DNA of 64,000 bases from Gordonia pseudamarae (GTDB taxonomy: Bacteria; Actinomycetota; Actinomycetes; Mycobacteriales; Mycobacteriaceae). The notes under the pieces were generated by a model. It saw nothing but the letters and a program-made list of their open reading frames with translations. It did not search any database and had not been told where the DNA came from. This document shows positions 34,052 through 42,415 of the stretch, one piece after another. The position numbers and the translations under genes were made by a program. The stretch lies in assembly GCF_025273675.1 (NCBI RefSeq), contig NZ_CP045809.1, forward strand, positions 3,534,001-3,598,000, given 5' to 3'. The first letter of the stretch is position 1; every line of letters starts with the position of its first letter.

Positions 34052-35554
34052 ATGGGGTCGGATACGGGTGCACGGGAACAATATCCGGAGGTCGCGACCG
34101 CCGAGGGCCGGGTGCGCGGCTGGTGGCGGCCTACCACCGGAGGTACCGGCGCGGCGTCGTCGGCGGCGTTCTTGGGGATCCCGTTCGCCGAGCCACCGGT
34201 CGCGGAACTCCGGTTTGCCGCCCCCGTCCCGAAAGCCCCGTGGGACGGGGTGCTTGATGCGACAGCGTTCGGCGCCACCCCCCAGCGCGGTGATCCGGGC
34301 GTCACCCTCATCCCGGAGCCGAGCGTGCCGGGACCGAGCACCCTCAATGTCAACGTCTTCACTCCGGCACCCCGCCGCCGGTTTCCGGGTCTGCCGGTGC
34401 TGGTCTGGATCCACGGCGGCGGCTACTACGCGGGTTCGCCGGCCAGTCCCTGGTACGACGGCCGCAACTTCAACCGCGACGGTGTGGTCACGGTGACCAT
34501 CTCCTATCGGCTCGGTTTCGACGGTTTCGGCTGGATCCAGGACGCGCCGTCCAATCGCGGTGTGCGCGACTGGCTACTGGCCCTGGAGTGGGTACGGCGC
34601 AATATCGCGGCATTCGGCGGTGACCCGGGCCGAGTGACCATCGCCGGTCAGTCCGCGGGCGGCGGGGCGGTGACCACGCTGCTGGGCATGGAGTCCGCAC
34701 AGCACCTGTTCCACAGCGCGTACTGCCTCTCCGGCGCGATGGGCGCGCTGCCTGCGGCCAGGGCGCAGGAGTTCGGGCGGGCACTTGCCGAACGCGGCGG
34801 GGTGGCACCGACCCGTCTCGGCTGGTCGGCACTGCCGGAGGAACGCATCCTCGAACTACAGAAGGACCAGACCAGGATCGGCCCGCGCACACTGAGGTCG
34901 ATGCGCACAGGCGGGCTGCCGTTGGGGCCGACCGTCGACGGGGACCTGATCCGGCGTTCGCCGCTGGCATCCCTGCGGGAGGGCATCGGCGGCGACAAAC
35001 CGTTCGTGGTGGGCTCGGCCGACGACGAGTTCACCGCGGTGGCCGCCCGGAGCGGGGCGGTGCTGCGGTGGATCCCCCGTAACCTGCTCCTGCGCACGGC
35101 GGGGCTGAGCGGCGACGCCCGCACCGCATACCTCGCCGCCAACGCCGAGGTGGCAGCGCTCGGCAAGATCCGGCTGACCGGCCGGGTGCTGACCGACGCG
35201 GTGTTCCGGGCCAATGTGCTGCGGATACTCGAGGCCCGCGGCCCGGGCCCCACCTGGACGTACCGGTTCTCGTGGCCGTCGGGCAACGACGGCCTGGCCG
35301 GCCACTGCATCGATGTGCCGTTCTTCTTCGACTGCCTCGACGGTCCGGCGCTGGCGCCGCTCACCGGCGGGCATCCGCCCCGGCCACTTGCCGACGAAGT
35401 ACATCGCGCAGCGGTCGATTTCGTCACCGACGGGGACCCGGGCTGGCCCCGGTACGAGGAAACCGGAAGTCCGGTAAAGGTTTTCGGTACCCCCTCGGCA
35501 CTTCGAGCCGATGACTACCGGTCGGTGCGGGCCATGCTCACCGCGCGGCGGTGA
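34052..35554 (+). CDS. Type-B carboxylesterase
   Basis: A 500-residue alpha/beta hydrolase of the carboxylesterase/lipase B family. Visible are FLGIPFAEPPVAELRF, LPVLVWIHGGGYYAGS (oxyanion hole), APSNRGVRDWLLALEWVRRN and the nucleophile elbow VTIAGQSAGGGAV, followed by a likely Glu in GSADDEFTAV and His in GLAGHCIDVPFFFD. There is no signal peptide, so it should be cytosolic. Substrate is unknown; steroid or drug esters and carbamates are typical for the family. It converges with the GNAT gene with a 9-bp gap. Confidence 0.9.
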   Translation: MGSDTGAREQYPEVATAEGRVRGWWRPTTGGTGAASSAAFLGIPFAEPPVAELRFAAPVPKAPWDGVLDATAFGATPQRGDPGVTLIPEPSVPGPSTLNVNVFTPAPRRRFPGLPVLVWIHGGGYYAGSPASPWYDGRNFNRDGVVTVTISYRLGFDGFGWIQDAPSNRGVRDWLLALEWVRRNIAAFGGDPGRVTIAGQSAGGGAVTTLLGMESAQHLFHSAYCLSGAMGALPAARAQEFGRALAERGGVAPTRLGWSALPEERILELQKDQTRIGPRTLRSMRTGGLPLGPTVDGDLIRRSPLASLREGIGGDKPFVVGSADDEFTAVAARSGAVLRWIPRNLLLRTAGLSGDARTAYLAANAEVAALGKIRLTGRVLTDAVFRANVLRILEARGPGPTWTYRFSWPSGNDGLAGHCIDVPFFFDCLDGPALAPLTGGHPPRPLADEVHRAAVDFVTDGDPGWPRYEETGSPVKVFGTPSALRADDYRSVRAMLTARR

Positions 35555-35563
35555 TCGGGCCAT

Positions 35564-35905
35564 TCATTCCCGCGTGTCGTCGGCGACGAGCACCTGATAC
35601 TGCGGAAAGCGCTCCAGGAACGACCGGACATAGGTACACACCGGAACGATCGTGAGCCCCTGCGCGGCAACCTCATCGAGAACCGATCGGACGAGCAGCC
35701 GGGCGAACCCCTTTCGCTCGTAGGCGTCGGTTGCGATCGTGTGCAGCAGTACGAGCGCGCCGTCGTCACGATGCCGGTATCCCTCCAGGCCGATGAGTTC
35801 GTCGCCGGACCACAGTTCATACCGTTCGCTGCCCGGGTTGTCGCGTAGCGCGGGCTCCGGGTCGAGGGCGAGGGTCGGCGGGGGAACCGGGATCTCCGTA
35901 CTCAT
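35564..35905 (-). CDS. Small GNAT-fold N-acetyltransferase (YjdJ-like)
   Basis: A 113-residue protein with the short GNAT fold (Acetyltransf_CG type): RYELWSGDELIGLEGYRHRD, ALVLLHTIATDAYERKGFAR and LLVRSVLDEVAAQGLTIVPV, with the acetyl-CoA loop ERKGFARLL and the closing CTYVRSFLERFP. Substrates of this subfamily are mostly unknown. It is divergent from the operon at 36007, so its promoter region borders the palindromic operator at 35982-36004. Confidence 0.85.
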   Translation of the reverse strand: MSTEIPVPPPTLALDPEPALRDNPGSERYELWSGDELIGLEGYRHRDDGALVLLHTIATDAYERKGFARLLVRSVLDEVAAQGLTIVPVCTYVRSFLERFPQYQVLVADDTRE

Positions 35906-35971
35906 GCATTCACGGTAGCCCCGTACCCCGGCGGCCGATGCCGCTTTTGGTCCACGTCCGGGGTAGGCCCA

Positions 35972-36004
35972 TTGACAGATTCTTTTACTCTGTTAGAGTA
36001 AAAG
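35972..36004 (+). promoter_or_regulatory. Promoter with overlapping 23-bp palindromic operator
   Basis: TTGACA at 35972-35977 and TAGAGT at 35994-35999 (16-bp spacing) form a good promoter, with the ATG at 36007 just downstream, so the message is probably leaderless. A perfect inverted repeat, arms CTTTTACTCT and AGAGTAAAAG around GTT (35982-36004), covers the -10. Size and position fit an operator for the NrtR-type regulator encoded last in the operon (39189-39815). Confidence 0.8.
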
Positions 36005-36006
36005 GC

Positions 36007-36900
36007 ATGAGGAAGACGACCCCCGGGCAGGCGATCACCCTGATCTGCCGTGCCACCGCCGCCCGTGACCTGTTCGCCGGCGACCCCCGCAACAGCGCTG
36101 ACCGGCTGGCCGCCCGCCGGACCTTCCGGTCCCTGCTCGCCGCGGTACACCCCGACCGCACCGCCGCCACCGGACAGGACCACGCCCGGGGCGCGGCCGC
36201 CCGGCTGTCCGAGCTGTACGCGGACTGGCAGCAAGACAGCACACCCGGACCGCACGTCATCGGCACCCACGGCACCTATCCGCTACGAGTGCGCCTGTGG
36301 GCCGACGAGCGTGTCGCCTGCTACGCCGGCGCCGAAGCCGGTGTACGGATCGAGCTCGATCGCGCCGCGGGCGGGCGCTGCACCGGCGCGCTCGGCGAGG
36401 TCTGGCCCGACGTCGCACTCAGCGGAATGTCGTCATTCCTGCCCGACATCATCGACGCTGAGGTCACCGGCGGACGCGGCTGGATCGCCTATCGGGTGCC
36501 GCCGGGCATGGTGTCACTGCGCGAGGTCCATGCGGCATACCCCGATGGTCTCGACGGGCGCGATTGGGCGTGGATGCTGCGCCGGATCCTGATGACACTG
36601 GCCACCGCGCGCCGGCCACACGGCAACCTGGGCATCGACACCGTGCTCATCCATCCCGACCAGCACGGCGTGGTGCTCACCGGGTGGACCGCGGCGACCG
36701 GCGGCGACGGGCCGGCCCTGGCCGAGCTCACCGACACGATGCTCGGATCCGGCGACCCGCGCCAGTCCCGGTTCATGCGCGCGGCGCGGCACCTACCGCC
36801 CGAGCGGCAACTGGCCGAATACAACCTGCTGTTGCGACACACCTACGGCCGCAGACGTTTCCGGCCGTTCACGATGCCCGACCCCAACAACAGTCGATAG
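36007..36900 (+). CDS. J-domain-like protein fused to a pseudokinase-like domain
   Basis: A 297-residue protein. Residues 36-75 resemble the core of a J-domain with the HPD tripeptide at 48-50 (TFRSLLAAVHPDRTAATGQD). Residues about 90-290 look like a protein-kinase C-lobe: PHGNLGIDTVLIHP occupies the catalytic-loop place (HGN instead of HRD) and VVLTGWTAA the place of DFG. Both catalytic Asp residues are therefore missing, which predicts a binding or scaffolding pseudokinase. It is first in the operon, 10 bp before the VWA gene. There is no signal or membrane span. A role in presenting clients to the VWA protein is an inference. Confidence 0.72.
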   Translation: MRKTTPGQAITLICRATAARDLFAGDPRNSADRLAARRTFRSLLAAVHPDRTAATGQDHARGAAARLSELYADWQQDSTPGPHVIGTHGTYPLRVRLWADERVACYAGAEAGVRIELDRAAGGRCTGALGEVWPDVALSGMSSFLPDIIDAEVTGGRGWIAYRVPPGMVSLREVHAAYPDGLDGRDWAWMLRRILMTLATARRPHGNLGIDTVLIHPDQHGVVLTGWTAATGGDGPALAELTDTMLGSGDPRQSRFMRAARHLPPERQLAEYNLLLRHTYGRRRFRPFTMPDPNNSR

Positions 36901-36910
36901 GAGGCCCATC

Positions 36911-37867
36911 ATGGGCGGAGGATACTGGGACACAAGCGCATTCGACGCGGCCGCGGCGGCCAGAAAGGCAGCCGGGGACCCCGACTTCGGATACAGCAAC
37001 CGGATGCGGAACCTGCCGCGCGATCAGCGCACCGCCGCACCCGAACTCGACGTCTTCGGCGCCACGCGCCGCGAGTCCCGCGACAGCGACGAGCACCCCG
37101 CCTCGACACCGATCGTCGTCCTGTTCGACGTCACCGGATCGATGGGAATGGTGCCGGTGACCGTACAGAAACGGCTCGCCGACCTGCTCGGCCTGCTCAC
37201 GCGGGGCGGGTACACCACCGACCCGCAGATCATGATCGGCGCCATCGGCGACGACCAGTTCGACGACGTACCGTTGCAGATCGGTCAGTTCGAATCCGAC
37301 AACCGGATCGATGAGCAGTTGCGCAACATCTATCTCGAGGGTGGTGGCGGCGGCGACAAGCGCGAGGGTTACGCGCTGGCCGCGTACTTCCTGAACACCC
37401 GCGCCCAGACCGACGCCTGGGATCGGCGCGGCCGCAAGGGATATGTGTTCTTCATCGGCGACGAGATGAACAAACCCGCCGTCTACGCGCGGTCGGTGCG
37501 CCGCGTCCTCGGTGACGAACTGACCGAGGACCTGGCCGTCGAGCAGGTGTACGAGCAACTGGCCCGGCGCTGGCACACCTTCTACGTGCTGCCCGATCTC
37601 ACCAGCTACTACAACGATCCGGAGATCGAGAACCACTGGCGCCCGCTGGTCGGTGAACGCTTCCTCAAACTCGACGACCCCGCCGGGGTGGCCGACCTGA
37701 TCGCACTGACGATCGGGATGACCGAGGACGCCATCGACCTCAAGCAGGGTCTGGCGGACCTGAAGGACGCTGGTTCGACCGCAGGCCGCGCGGTCGGCAA
37801 GGCCCTCATCCCCTTCGCCGACCGCCCGGTGCCCGCCGGTGGTGGCCGCTTGCCGGAGGACCTGTGA
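36911..37867 (+). CDS. VWA-domain protein with MIDAS motif
   Basis: A 318-residue cytoplasmic protein. The N-terminal 65 residues are polar (GGGYWDTSAFDAAAAARKAA). Then a von Willebrand A domain has the metal-binding MIDAS motif DVTGSM (D73, T75, S77) in VVLFDVTGSMGMVPVT, a second conserved region IGAIGDDQFDD and FFIGDEMNKP. The segment YLEGGGGGDKREGYALAAYF is a Gly-rich loop. VWA proteins usually assemble complexes with metal dependence; TerY-type VWA proteins with kinases and phosphatases are a known analogy. It lies between the J/pseudokinase gene and the PurA-like gene, overlapping the latter by GTGA. Confidence 0.85.
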   Translation: MGGGYWDTSAFDAAAAARKAAGDPDFGYSNRMRNLPRDQRTAAPELDVFGATRRESRDSDEHPASTPIVVLFDVTGSMGMVPVTVQKRLADLLGLLTRGGYTTDPQIMIGAIGDDQFDDVPLQIGQFESDNRIDEQLRNIYLEGGGGGDKREGYALAAYFLNTRAQTDAWDRRGRKGYVFFIGDEMNKPAVYARSVRRVLGDELTEDLAVEQVYEQLARRWHTFYVLPDLTSYYNDPEIENHWRPLVGERFLKLDDPAGVADLIALTIGMTEDAIDLKQGLADLKDAGSTAGRAVGKALIPFADRPVPAGGGRLPEDL

Positions 37868-39210
37868 CCGCGCGGGTGCCGGGCCGGCCGATCGTGGTGG
37901 TTGGACTGGGCTACGGCGACGAATCAAAAGGCGCCACAGTCGATTACCTCGCCTCCACGATCGGTGACACCGCCGCGGTGGTGCGCTGGTCCGGGGGTGG
38001 GCAGGCGGCCCACAACGTGTGTCACGGCCCACGGCACCACACGTTCCGGCAGTTCGGCTCGGGCACGCTGCGCGGGGTGCGCACCATCGCGCGGGCACCC
38101 ATGCTGGTCAACCCGATCTCGCTGGCCACCGAGGCCGCCGAACTGGCGGTGCTCGGGGTCGGCGACCCGTTCGGGCTGCTCACCGTCGACGCGAACGCGC
38201 TGGTGACCACACCGATCCACGTGGCGATGAACCGGGCCCGCGAGATCGCCCGGGGCGCGGCACGGCACGGTTCGTGTGGAGAGGGCGTCGGGGAGACCCG
38301 GGCGTACGCGCTGGCGGTCGGGTCCCGGGCCCGGCGCGGGGACTCGGTGGGCAACTTCCCGGTCCACGCCGACCTCCCCGACGCCCCCGCGCTCACCATG
38401 GGCACGTTGCGGGACCGTCCGGACACCGTCGCCGCCCTCGACGCCCTGGCGGGTTACGCACGGCCGCTGCTGGAATCGGTGCGGCACCCCGACGCGGCAC
38501 ACGAACCGGTGACGGCGATCGCCGACGCGCTATGTGAGATCGCCGCGCAGGTGCGCGTCGCCGACGACATCGATGCCCACCTGGGCGACGCGCTGTCGTC
38601 CGGGACGGTGATCTTCGAGGGCAGCCAGGGTGTGCTGCTCGACGAGTGGTACGGCTTCCACCCGTACACCACCTGGTCGACAATCACGCCCCGGAACCTG
38701 GTGACCGCGCTCCGCGCGGCGGGTCACCGGCCCTATGTGCTGGGCCTGACGCGCAGTTATGCCACCCGGCACGGGGCCGGGCCCATGCCCACCGAGGACC
38801 CGGCACTCGCGTTGCCCGACGTCCACAACAAGGAGGGCCGATACCAAGGCACCTGGCGGACAGGACATCTGGATCTGCCGGCGCTGCGGTACGCAGTGGC
38901 CGCGGCCGGCGGAGTCGACGGTATCGGGGTCTCGCACCTCGACGCGGTGGGTACCGCCGGGCTGTCGGTGGCCACCGGCTGGTCGGGAACCGCCGATCCC
39001 CTGCCACAACCGTCGGGCACCGACACCGGCGAGCTGGAGGCACTTACCGCGCGGGCGGCGGCGGCGCGACCGGACTACCGGCCGCTGCCCGGCACTGTCG
39101 AGGAGGTGCTTGAGATGATAACTTCGGCAACCGGATGCCCGGTGGTCCTCATCGCGGCAGGTCCGCAGCGAACCGACCGAAGGATGTTGTGCCCGAACCT
39201 CATCTGTTGA
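37864..39210 (+). CDS. Divergent adenylosuccinate-synthetase-like enzyme
   Basis: A 448-residue PurA homologue starting at GTG 37864. PurA landmarks are present but altered. The P-loop/catalytic loop is GYGDESKG (16-23; PurA GDEGKG, catalytic Asp kept). GGGQAAH (44-50) stands for GGxNAGH, with His kept. FEGSQGVLLD (251-260) and LTRSYATRHGAGPMPTE (295-311) are conserved. The L-aspartate loop, normally TTGRPRR, reads YQGTWRTGH (327-335), and the guanine-recognition TKxD reads SHLD (357-360). The IMP-site region reads HGSCGEGVGETRAY. The protein should still ligate or phosphorylate a nucleotide-like substrate, but probably not IMP with Asp and GTP. It is not the housekeeping purA. Confidence 0.85.
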   Translation: MTARVPGRPIVVVGLGYGDESKGATVDYLASTIGDTAAVVRWSGGGQAAHNVCHGPRHHTFRQFGSGTLRGVRTIARAPMLVNPISLATEAAELAVLGVGDPFGLLTVDANALVTTPIHVAMNRAREIARGAARHGSCGEGVGETRAYALAVGSRARRGDSVGNFPVHADLPDAPALTMGTLRDRPDTVAALDALAGYARPLLESVRHPDAAHEPVTAIADALCEIAAQVRVADDIDAHLGDALSSGTVIFEGSQGVLLDEWYGFHPYTTWSTITPRNLVTALRAAGHRPYVLGLTRSYATRHGAGPMPTEDPALALPDVHNKEGRYQGTWRTGHLDLPALRYAVAAAGGVDGIGVSHLDAVGTAGLSVATGWSGTADPLPQPSGTDTGELEALTARAAAARPDYRPLPGTVEEVLEMITSATGCPVVLIAAGPQRTDRRMLCPNLIC

Positions 39211-39815
39211 GCATCGTGTGTGTCGACGTCGTCGCGCTCAGTTATCGGCGCGACGATCGGCGGGTCGTCGTCGGTGTGCATCGGCGCACGGGCGAACCGT
39301 TCACCGGACAGCTGGTCCTGCCCGGTGTGGTGGTGACCAGTGGTGAACGTCTGCGCGACGCCGCCGGGCGGGCGCTCGCCAAGCTCGGGCTCAGTGCCCC
39401 CGACGCCGTCGGCCAGTTGCGTACCTTCGACGAGCCCGCCCGCGATCCGCGCGGGCCGTCCCTGTCGATCGCCATGTGGGCGGTATTCGACGACGCGGCA
39501 GCCCGACGGGCTGACCACGCCGAATGGTTCCCGTTCGGGGAAGTGCCCGAGTTGGCCTTCGACCACAACGCCATCATCGAGGCCGCCCGCGTCCTGCTGG
39601 CCGACTCACTGTGGCGGGACGCCCGGTTCACCCGAGCGCTGACCGGGCCGGTGTTCTCGGCCACCGACGCCGTCGCCATCACCGAACAACTCGACGGTCG
39701 GCCGCCGCACCGGGCCAACCTCAACCGCGACCTCGCCAAGAACGCGGCACTGGCCGAGGCGGGAACCGCGCCGGCCACCGGCGGCCGTCCACCCAAACTC
39801 TGGAAGTGGGTCTGA
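39189..39815 (+). CDS. NrtR-type regulator (degenerate Nudix domain plus winged helix)
   Basis: From GTG 39189 (AAGGA 5 nt upstream, 22-bp overlap with the PurA-like gene), 208 residues. Residues 7-140 are a Nudix fold (SIVCVDVVALSYRRDDRRVV, PFTGQLVLPGVVVTSGERL), but the Nudix box reads AGRALAKLGL in place of RExxEExG, so it should not hydrolyse. Residues 145-208 (FSATDAVAITEQLDG, RANLNRDLAKNAAL, TGGRPPKLWKWV) match the winged-helix end of NrtR regulators, which sense ADP-ribose-type ligands and bind about 21-bp palindromes. The operator at 35982-36004 is the probable target, so the operon would be self-regulated. Confidence 0.87.
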   Translation: MPEPHLLSIVCVDVVALSYRRDDRRVVVGVHRRTGEPFTGQLVLPGVVVTSGERLRDAAGRALAKLGLSAPDAVGQLRTFDEPARDPRGPSLSIAMWAVFDDAAARRADHAEWFPFGEVPELAFDHNAIIEAARVLLADSLWRDARFTRALTGPVFSATDAVAITEQLDGRPPHRANLNRDLAKNAALAEAGTAPATGGRPPKLWKWV

Positions 39816-40076
39816 GCGCTAGCCGTGCATCCGCGACGACACTCACGTAATGCTGAGGGTACCGCTCCCATGAGTACCCGCACGTACCCGCGTCTACCTC
39901 GAATGGTGTTCACCCGTGAGGTGCGTTAGCGCGGTTTTTCGCGCAATGCCGGGAACCCTTAACTAAGGTCATTCCACCATCCGAGAACCGTCTAAATCGT
40001 TGTTATGCAATATGTTTCACCAAGATGGATTAATGGTCGCCAGAAGAATATCTGGACACGTGCCACTCGGGGCATG
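39816..40076. other. Intergenic region with weak terminator-like hairpin
   Basis: No gene seen. GCGCG-GTTTTT-CGCGC near 39927-39943 is a short hairpin that could end the upstream operon. From about 39955 to 40060 the DNA is clearly more AT-rich than its surroundings and carries no recognisable reading frame or remnant. Confidence 0.45.
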
Positions 40077-41750
40077 TCAGCGAGGTTCCAGTCCTGCAGC
40101 ATGTCTCGCGGCGAGGTAGCCGAAGACCAGAGCCGGGCCGATGGTGGCTCCCGGGCCGGCGTAGGTGCGGCCCATCACTGCCGCTGCGGTATTGCCGACC
40201 GCGTACAGGCCGTCTATCGCGAGCCCGTCGTCGGTCAGGACCCGTGCGACGTGGTCGGTCAACAGTCCCCCTTTTGTTCCCAGGTCAGCGGGTACCATTT
40301 GCGCAGCGTAGTACGGAGCTCTGTCCAGTGGTCCCAGGCTCGGGTTGGGTTTGTTGGAGGTGTCGCCGTAGTAGTGGTCGTATGCCGACTCGCCGCGGCT
40401 GAAGTCGGTGTCCACCCCGTCCATGGCGAAGCGGTTGAAGCGGGTGACGGTGTATTCCAGTGCGTGTGGTTCGACGCCGATCGCCGTTGCCAGGGCGCCG
40501 ATCGAGTCGGCCCGAATCAATGCTCCTGCGTCGAACCACGCTTGCGGAAGTGGCGTACGCGCAGGTCTGCCGGCGAACATATAGCGGTCCCGGTAACCTT
40601 GGTCGAAGATCAGCCAGGCGGGCAGGTTTTCCGCCGGCCCGTCACCGGCGCCCCGCGCCCCACCGAACATTGCGTGGGTCGCCTCAACATAGGGCAGCGA
40701 TTCGTTCATGAATCGCCGGCCACGGTCGTTGACCATCAGGCTGCGTGGTAGGGATCGTTCTGCGAGCGCGAACCACGGCCGGCGTGGTAGCGGAATGGAC
40801 GGCGCCCACCAGGCGTCATCCATCAAGGCCGTGCCAGCTCCCAAATGTTGGGCCGCCAGGATCCCGTCACCGGTGTTACCGGTAGCCCCGAGCGACAGCG
40901 CCGCACTCGCGGGCTCTCGCTGGTATTGGCGCCGCATCTCCTCATTGTGGTCGAATCCCCCGCAGGCCAGCACCACTCCGCGGCGCCCCGCGATCCGGGC
41001 ACCGTCCGAGGTCACGACGCCGGTCACGCGGTTGCCCTCGGTGATCAGATCAACGACGGCGGTATTGAGCAGCACCGGCACACCAGCCCGGCGCACGCCC
41101 AGCATCAGCGACCCGGCGAGCGCATTCCCCAGGCCCACCATGCGTTGTCCGCGGACTCGGGCGACTGCTGTGCGGGTGGCGATTCGCAGCATGTGCCAGG
41201 GTCCGCGCCACGTGCGAAGACCTGTGCTGATCCACCGGTAATCCTCTTGCAGGACAACCATGTTGGCCGGGGCCTTCGCATAGAAGGGCGTCAGGGTCGT
41301 CTCGTCGTCACCCAGGCGCCGGACGTCGAAGGGACGGGGCTCCACCGACCGCCCGGCCGCCTGGCCGCCAGGTTGTTCGGGAAGGTAGTCGCTGTACCCG
41401 GGTACCCAATGCAAGTCCAGCTCGGACCGGTCAATGAGGAACCGCAGTGCCTCCGGGCCGCGGTCGATGTACGCGTCGATGCGCTCGGGCGATACGTCGT
41501 CGCCCACGATGGCGTGCAGGTACCGGCGCGCATCCTCCAGATGGTCGGCGGGGGCTTCACGACGGAGGATGTCGTTCCCTGGGATCCACACGCCGCCCCC
41601 GGAGCGTGCCGTTGAGCCTCCCCAGGTTGCGGATTTCTCCAGTAGACAGACCGACAGTCCATGTCCGGCCGCGCTGATGGCAGTGGACATTCCTCCGGCG
41701 CCGGTTCCCACCACCACGAGGTCTACCTCATTTGTGACAGTTAAACTCAT
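40077..41750 (-). CDS. FAD-binding dehydrogenase, KstD-like (3-ketosteroid delta1-dehydrogenase family)
   Basis: A 557-residue flavoprotein. The N-terminal dinucleotide motif VVVGTGAGGMSTAISAAGHG is followed by LLEKSATWGGSTARSGGGVW; the C-terminal signature reads RTYAGPGATIGPALVFGYLAARHAAG, typical of KstD-like enzymes. Others are VVLACGGFDHNEEMRRQY and YYAAQMVPADLGTKGGLLTD. The family introduces a C1-C2 double bond in 3-ketosteroids; related enzymes act on other cyclic ketones, so the substrate is not certain. It is divergent from a TetR gene, separated by 54 bp, which probably regulates it. Confidence 0.85.
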   Translation of the reverse strand: MSLTVTNEVDLVVVGTGAGGMSTAISAAGHGLSVCLLEKSATWGGSTARSGGGVWIPGNDILRREAPADHLEDARRYLHAIVGDDVSPERIDAYIDRGPEALRFLIDRSELDLHWVPGYSDYLPEQPGGQAAGRSVEPRPFDVRRLGDDETTLTPFYAKAPANMVVLQEDYRWISTGLRTWRGPWHMLRIATRTAVARVRGQRMVGLGNALAGSLMLGVRRAGVPVLLNTAVVDLITEGNRVTGVVTSDGARIAGRRGVVLACGGFDHNEEMRRQYQREPASAALSLGATGNTGDGILAAQHLGAGTALMDDAWWAPSIPLPRRPWFALAERSLPRSLMVNDRGRRFMNESLPYVEATHAMFGGARGAGDGPAENLPAWLIFDQGYRDRYMFAGRPARTPLPQAWFDAGALIRADSIGALATAIGVEPHALEYTVTRFNRFAMDGVDTDFSRGESAYDHYYGDTSNKPNPSLGPLDRAPYYAAQMVPADLGTKGGLLTDHVARVLTDDGLAIDGLYAVGNTAAAVMGRTYAGPGATIGPALVFGYLAARHAAGLEPR

Positions 41751-41804
41751 GGTGACAGTTTCTATCAGGTTGCGAGTTTATCCACAACCGCGTTTGATGA
41801 ATTC

Positions 41805-42383
41805 ATGGCTTCCTCACTCAGGACCAAACAGCGACTCCGGGTGCGCAGCGACATCGACGCGGCTGCCTTGCGACTTTTCGTGGAACACGGCTACGAGCGG
41901 GTGACGACCGAGGAGATCGCCGCCGCGGCCGGCGTCTCACCGAGCACGTACTTCCGGCACGTCCCAAGCAAGGTCGACCTACTGTTGCGGCCGCTACGAT
42001 CGAGTAGCGCCGGTATCGTCGCGCTGTTTTCCGCATACTCTGGATCCGATGTCATCGCCGGACTCGTCGAGGCGATCCGCGCCCAGACCTCCCAGATCGA
42101 CCCGGAACTGCACTTGCGCTGGCGTGCGGTAATCCGCGCCGTGCCCGGTGTCCTCGACCGGGTTGCCCTGATAACCGAAACCGACCGGCGGGAGCTAATC
42201 CGCCTCGCGGCGGAGCGCATGGGCTGTGACCCCGAGCGGGACTGGATGCCCGGAACCACGGTCTGCAGCCTCTTGGCGGTGGTCGAGTTCGGCTTCCGGC
42301 GTTGGATGGGTGAGACCGACGAGAACGTCGCTCTGATCGAGTGCATCGATTCGGCGTTGCAGTCGTACCTGGCCTGCCGGTGA
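41805..42383 (+). CDS. TetR-family regulator beside the KstD-like gene
   Basis: A 192-residue TetR. The HTH is clear: ALRLFVEHGYERVTTEEIAA and AAGVSPSTYFRHVPSKVDLL. The helical C-terminal domain ends VALIECIDSALQSYLACR. Divergent placement 54 bp from the dehydrogenase gene suggests local control. GTGACAGTT occurs at 41734-41742 and 41752-41760, 18 bp apart around the dehydrogenase start, a possible but weak operator. Confidence 0.88.
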   Translation: MASSLRTKQRLRVRSDIDAAALRLFVEHGYERVTTEEIAAAAGVSPSTYFRHVPSKVDLLLRPLRSSSAGIVALFSAYSGSDVIAGLVEAIRAQTSQIDPELHLRWRAVIRAVPGVLDRVALITETDRRELIRLAAERMGCDPERDWMPGTTVCSLLAVVEFGFRRWMGETDENVALIECIDSALQSYLACR

Positions 42384-42415
42384 TCGGGACCCATTCCGGG
42401 GTGCGCAACCGGTAG

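Noticed and set aside
41734..41760. GTGACAGTT direct repeats as operator of the KstD-like gene
   Set aside because: Only nine bases, one copy lies in coding sequence (Leu-Thr-Val-Thr codons); kept as a remark only.
40077..42383. Full steroid-degradation cluster around the KstD-like gene
   Set aside because: No kshA, hsa or kstR-type genes or KstR boxes are adjacent; the unit A enzymes lie 9 kb away and look like phenylpropanoid-type enzymes.
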